A stretch of DNA of 9,003 nt from JAZGHN01 sp964496725 (GTDB lineage: Bacteria > Chloroflexota > Dehalococcoidia > Dehalococcoidales > E44-bin46), in the NCBI GenBank assembly GCA_964496725.1, contig CAZCAS010000048.1, forward strand, positions 1 through 9,003, given 5' to 3'. Numbering within the stretch: position 1 is the stretch's first letter; every line of letters starts with the position of its first letter. Positions 5,981 to 9,003 of this stretch are shown here, piece after piece. The position numbers and the translations under genes were made by a program. The notes under the pieces are model-generated. The model had not been told where the DNA came from. It ran no database searches and saw only the letters and a list, made by a program, of their open reading frames with translations.

Positions 5981-5986
5981 GTGAGG
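5981..5986 (+). promoter_or_regulatory. Ribosome binding site that fixes the rny start
   Basis: GTGAGG lies six bases before the ATG at 5993. The same GTG could be read as an in-frame start, but the only purine stretch before it (AAGGAA, 5975-5980) touches it directly, so it is better read as part of the Shine-Dalgarno sequence. Confidence 0.6.
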
Positions 5987-5992
5987 CAGATA

Positions 5993-7543
5993 ATGCCAAT
6001 AGATATAACAACAATAAATATACTGACGATTCTATTTAGTTTCCTCATTGGTGGGGTGGCTGGTGGGACGGCTATGTTCCTTTTCCGGCGGGCGATGATT
6101 AACCGACAGATACGTCTTGCTGAGAAAAAGGCGTCTAGGGTGAGGGTTGAGGCTGAGGCTAGAGCTAAGGAGATGCTCCGTGAGGCGAAGGAGGAGGCGG
6201 TGAAATTCAAGGCAACAATTGAGGCGGAGCATCGGGAGCGGCGCTCTGAACTGCAGCAGCGCGAGAGCCGCCTCTCTCAAAAGGAGGCATCCTTGGAGCA
6301 TAAGCTGGAGGAGGTTGGCTATCGGGAGAAAGCCCTGGGCAATAAGGAAAAGGAGATGGAATCCATTCGCTCCCAGATTAAAGAGGCTAGAAATAAGCAA
6401 TTAAAGCAGCTAGAGCTGATTTCAGGGATGTCTACGGAGGAGGCAAAGCAACAATTGCTTGGCGCTATGGAGATTGAGATGCAGGAGGAGGCTTCCCGGC
6501 GCCTTCGGGAGTGGGAAGCCAAGTTAAAGGAGGAATCTGCCCAGAAGGCTCAGGAGATATTGTCCCAGGCTATCCAGCGTTCTGCCTCTGAGGTTGTCTC
6601 TGAGACTACTACTGCCAGTGTTCCCCTTCCCAGCGATGAGATGAAAGGTCGCCTCATCGGACGGGAGGGTCGCAATATCAGGGCACTGGAACAGGCTACC
6701 GGTGTTGACCTGGTTATTGACGATACCCCTGAGGCGGTGACTCTATCTAGCTTTGACCCGGTGCGGCGAGAGGTGGCTCGTATTGCTCTGAACAAGCTTA
6801 TACTGGATGGGCGCATTCACCCAGCTCGCATTGAAGAGCTGGTGGCCAAGGCTAGAGAGGAAGTAGATGCTACCATCTATAGTGCTGGAGAGCAGGCGGC
6901 ATACCAGGTGGGGGTACATGGATTGCATCCTGCCTTAATCAGGTTACTCGGTCGCCTCAAATATCGCACCAGCTATGGACAGAATGTCTTAGCCCATAGC
7001 ATTGAGGTTGCCTATCTAGCCGGTATGATTGCCTCAGAGTTGAATGCTGATGTTGCTATAGCTAAGAAGTCTGGACTGCTTCATGACCTTGGTAAAGCAG
7101 TGGACCGTGAGGTGGAGGGTAGCCATGCTGCTATTGGGGCTGACCTGGTTAAGCAATGGGATAAATCTCCTGAGGTGGTTCAGGGTATCGTTGAGCATCA
7201 CCTTGAAGCTGATACCGTTGGCCTTTGGGGTTTTATTATCTCAGCGGCTGACGCTATCAGTGGTGCCAGACCTGGAGCAAGGCGCGAGTTGCTGGAGAGC
7301 TATCTGAAGCGGCTGAAGGCTCTCGAAGATATAGCTGATGGCTTCAAGGGGGTAGAGAAGTCCTTTGCCATTCAAGCTGGTCGTGAAATCCGTGTCCTGG
7401 TCAAGCCGGAAGAGATTGATGATTTGGGGGCTATGAGGCTAGTCCGGGATATTGTTAAGAAGATAGAGGAGAGCATGGAGTACCCGGGACAAATAAAGGT
7501 TACCGTGCTCAGGGAGACGAGGGCTGTAGACTATGCCAAGTAG
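5993..7543 (+). CDS. rny: Ribonuclease Y (membrane-anchored endoribonuclease)
   Basis: RNase Y starts mRNA decay by endonucleolytic cuts and is tethered to the inner face of the membrane. The 516 residues follow the full family plan: an N-terminal transmembrane helix (about 9-31, ending FLFRR), a long charged coiled coil rich in Glu, Lys, Arg and Ala (about 38-195), a KH RNA-binding domain with GREGRNIRALEQ at 223-234, and an HD domain with AHSIEVAYLAG (334-344), the catalytic HD pair in LLHDLGKAVD (His364, Asp365) and EHHLEAD (401-407). The C-terminal part continues to VTVLRETRAVDYAK, typical of the family. The length is normal and nothing is missing. A candidate promoter and a perfect palindrome lie upstream, and a YmdB-type gene follows after 12 bases, the classic partner of rny in many bacteria. 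Confidence 0.96.
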   Translation: MPIDITTINILTILFSFLIGGVAGGTAMFLFRRAMINRQIRLAEKKASRVRVEAEARAKEMLREAKEEAVKFKATIEAEHRERRSELQQRESRLSQKEASLEHKLEEVGYREKALGNKEKEMESIRSQIKEARNKQLKQLELISGMSTEEAKQQLLGAMEIEMQEEASRRLREWEAKLKEESAQKAQEILSQAIQRSASEVVSETTTASVPLPSDEMKGRLIGREGRNIRALEQATGVDLVIDDTPEAVTLSSFDPVRREVARIALNKLILDGRIHPARIEELVAKAREEVDATIYSAGEQAAYQVGVHGLHPALIRLLGRLKYRTSYGQNVLAHSIEVAYLAGMIASELNADVAIAKKSGLLHDLGKAVDREVEGSHAAIGADLVKQWDKSPEVVQGIVEHHLEADTVGLWGFIISAADAISGARPGARRELLESYLKRLKALEDIADGFKGVEKSFAIQAGREIRVLVKPEEIDDLGAMRLVRDIVKKIEESMEYPGQIKVTVLRETRAVDYAK

Positions 7544-7555
7544 CAGGAAGAGTTA

Positions 7556-8323
7556 GTGTTAGTACTAGCGATTGGTGATGTGATTGGTAAGCCTGGTAGA
7601 GAGGCGGTAAAAACACTTTTGCCGGGCTTACGTCAGAAATGTGGGTTGGATTTGGTTATTGCCAACGGCGAAAATGCTGCCGGCGGTTTGGGGCTAACCC
7701 CAACCACGGCTCAGGCGCTCTTTGATGCTGGCGTTGATGTGTTGACCTCCGGCAACCATATATGGGCTCAAAAAGAGATTCTGCCCTACCTTGATAGCGA
7801 CATGCCCGTTATACGTCCGTTGAATTATCCCCCGCATGTGCCCGGCAGGGGTTATCTGTTAAGCGGTCAGGTTCTGGTGGTTAATCTTATGGGGAGAGCC
7901 TTTATAGGCAATTTCGATTGTCCCTTCAGGGCTATGGATAAACTGCTCGCTGAGCTGAAACACAAGCCGCCGGTCATTATCGTTGATTTCCATGCTGAGG
8001 CAACATCGGAGAAAGTAGCGCTGGGAAGATACCTGGACGGTCGAGTCAGTGCTGTGCTAGGCACCCATACTCATGTGGGAACCATTGATGCCCAGTTACT
8101 CCCAAACGGCACTGCCTATGTTACTGATATTGGTATGACCGGACCTATTGATTCAGTCATCGGCGATGATACTGAAGCGGTACTTCACCGTTTTCTGACC
8201 ATGATGCCCCATCGTTTGTCTGTAGGCTCAGGCAAAACAGTATTTAACGCCTTGGTTGTTGAGGTTGACGACAGCAGTGGCAGGGCGAAAAGCATTGAGC
8301 GCATCTGCGAGGAGGTGGAGTAA
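7556..8323 (+). CDS. YmdB-family metallophosphoesterase
   Basis: The 255 residues match the YmdB (TIGR00282) family of dinuclear-metal phosphodiesterases in length and motifs. Metal-ligand candidates are Asp8 in AIGDVIGKPGR, Glu39 and Asn40 in NGENAAGG, Asn67 and His68 in SGNHIW, His146 in DFHAEATSEK, and His171 and His173 in GTHTHVGT. The C-terminal stretch DIGMTGP and DSVIG is also diagnostic. In Bacillus subtilis YmdB hydrolyses 2',3'-cyclic nucleotides and interacts with RNase Y, affecting biofilm and motility decisions; that role is known only for the relative and is inferred here from motifs and position. The start is GTG with AGGAAG five bases upstream. The 12-base gap after rny and 2-base gap before the PHP gene indicate one transcript. 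Confidence 0.92.
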   Translation: MLVLAIGDVIGKPGREAVKTLLPGLRQKCGLDLVIANGENAAGGLGLTPTTAQALFDAGVDVLTSGNHIWAQKEILPYLDSDMPVIRPLNYPPHVPGRGYLLSGQVLVVNLMGRAFIGNFDCPFRAMDKLLAELKHKPPVIIVDFHAEATSEKVALGRYLDGRVSAVLGTHTHVGTIDAQLLPNGTAYVTDIGMTGPIDSVIGDDTEAVLHRFLTMMPHRLSVGSGKTVFNALVVEVDDSSGRAKSIERICEEVE

Positions 8324-8325
8324 TA

Positions 8326-9003
8326 GTGTCTAAAGTGGATCTCCATCTGCACTCTACCGCCTCTGATGGTCGGTTCAGCCCCGAGGAGATTGTCCGTAAA
8401 GCAGCAGAGCAGGGGCTAGCCATTATTGCCCTTGCTGACCATGACAATGTGGATGGCGTTGTCCCTGCCTTGGAAGCGGCCAGGGCTTTCTCCGGACTGA
8501 AAGTCGTACCTGGCGTGGAAATCAGCACCTACGTCTCTTCGGGTGAAGTTCATATTTTAGGCTACTTTATAGATTATAACGACGAGGAGCTGAGGGTCAG
8601 GCTGGAGAGGATGCGTGGTTCTCGGCGAGAGAGGGCTCAGAGGATGATTGCTAAGCTGGAGGGTTTGGACATTCATATTGAGTGGCAGCGAGTTCAGGAA
8701 ATAGCCGGCGCGGGGGCTATGGGCCGCCCTCATATTGCTCAAGCTATGTTGGAAAAGGGTTATGTGGGCTCGATTAACCAGGCGTTCGCCGAGTATTTGG
8801 GTCGGGATGGACTGGCCTATGTTGAATGGGTAAAGATTACTCCTGTGGAGGCGGTGGGACTGGTGATAAGGGCTGGCGGCTTGCCGGTGCTGGCGCACCC
8901 GTTCACTGTTGACGACTTTGAGACGATGGTCGTAGAGTTGAGGGCGGTTGGTCTGGTGGGCCTCGAAGCTTATTACGGCGAGTATACCGCTGAGCAGGTA
9001 GCC
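8326..9003 (+). CDS. PHP-domain phosphoesterase (YciV/TrpH type), cut by window edge
   Basis: The frame opens with GTG at 8326, two bases after the stop of the preceding gene, and stays open for 226 codons to the window end. The purine stretch GGAGGTGGAG (8311-8320) inside the end of the upstream gene serves as ribosome binding site. PHP motifs are DLHLHS (His7, His9), Asp14 in SDG, ADHD at 37-40, GVEIS with Glu65, VHILGY with His76, GRPHIA with His136, and LAHPF with His191. These supply the metal ligands of the trinuclear PHP site. The insertion between VHILGYF and GRPHIA fits the COG0613 branch. Characterised relatives hydrolyse 3',5'-nucleoside bisphosphates such as pAp, and E. coli YciV is also a 5'-3' exoribonuclease. 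Next to rny and the YmdB-type gene, a role in RNA or nucleotide turnover is plausible but inferred. Probably only about 50-60 residues are missing. Confidence 0.88.
   Translation, partial: MSKVDLHLHSTASDGRFSPEEIVRKAAEQGLAIIALADHDNVDGVVPALEAARAFSGLKVVPGVEISTYVSSGEVHILGYFIDYNDEELRVRLERMRGSRRERAQRMIAKLEGLDIHIEWQRVQEIAGAGAMGRPHIAQAMLEKGYVGSINQAFAEYLGRDGLAYVEWVKITPVEAVGLVIRAGGLPVLAHPFTVDDFETMVVELRAVGLVGLEAYYGEYTAEQVA

Noticed and set aside
6125..6210. Repeated GAGGCTGAGGCTAGAGC-like units in rny
   Set aside because: Explained by Ala/Glu/Lys heptad repeats of the RNase Y coiled coil rather than by a DNA repeat element.
6032..6400. A 122-codon minus-strand open frame rich in leucine, opposite the rny coiled coil
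   Set aside because: Leucine richness follows from reading the antisense of Glu/Lys/Gln-rich coiled-coil codons. No ribosome binding site or family motif is visible.
1..9003. Search for tRNA or rRNA genes, insertion sequences, CRISPR arrays and attachment sites
   Set aside because: No cloverleaf-like intergenic stretch, transposase motif, regularly spaced repeats or terminal inverted repeats were seen. Gaps between genes are all under 140 bases.

Overview
The window is an ordinary chromosomal stretch with about half G+C and tightly packed genes. It holds nine protein-coding genes, two of them cut by the window edges, and no RNA gene, transposon, CRISPR array or phage element that I can see. 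Frequent GTG and TTG starts, strong GGAGG-type ribosome binding sites, and the order nadE - degV - recA - recX - rny - ymdB-like - PHP suggest a Gram-positive-like or Chloroflexota bacterium. My best guess is a Dehalococcoidia-type Chloroflexota genome. This rests on gene content and general style, not on a database match.

Layout. Bases 1-117 (minus strand) are the first 39 codons of a two-TM potassium channel with a well-formed promoter behind it (152-180). Reading the other way from the same short divergent region is a single ORF (253-1362) that joins a TrmO/TsaA-type tRNA methyltransferase domain to a MagIII-like HhH-GPD DNA glycosylase with a C-terminal cysteine cluster. This fusion is the most unusual gene in the window. 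A promoter embedded in a large inverted repeat (1366-1400) precedes nadE, which encodes glutamine-dependent NAD+ synthetase. A DegV/FakB-type fatty-acid-binding protein follows 40 bases later. Then come recA and recX, separated by a GC-containing hairpin that may damp readthrough into recX. Then comes rny (RNase Y), with its own candidate promoter and a perfect 17-bp palindrome just before its ribosome binding site. It is followed at 12 and 2 bases by a YmdB-type phosphoesterase and a PHP-domain phosphoesterase that runs off the right edge.

How the genes work together. recA/recX form the familiar recombinase and modulator pair. The last three genes look like a transcription unit for RNA turnover: membrane-anchored endoribonuclease, YmdB-type metallophosphodiesterase and PHP phosphoesterase/nuclease. 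nadE and degV are metabolic genes that share direction and close spacing but no obvious pathway. I found no evidence of a wholly new multi-gene system. The items worth a second look are the TrmO-glycosylase fusion and several palindromes and hairpins placed at promoters and start sites.
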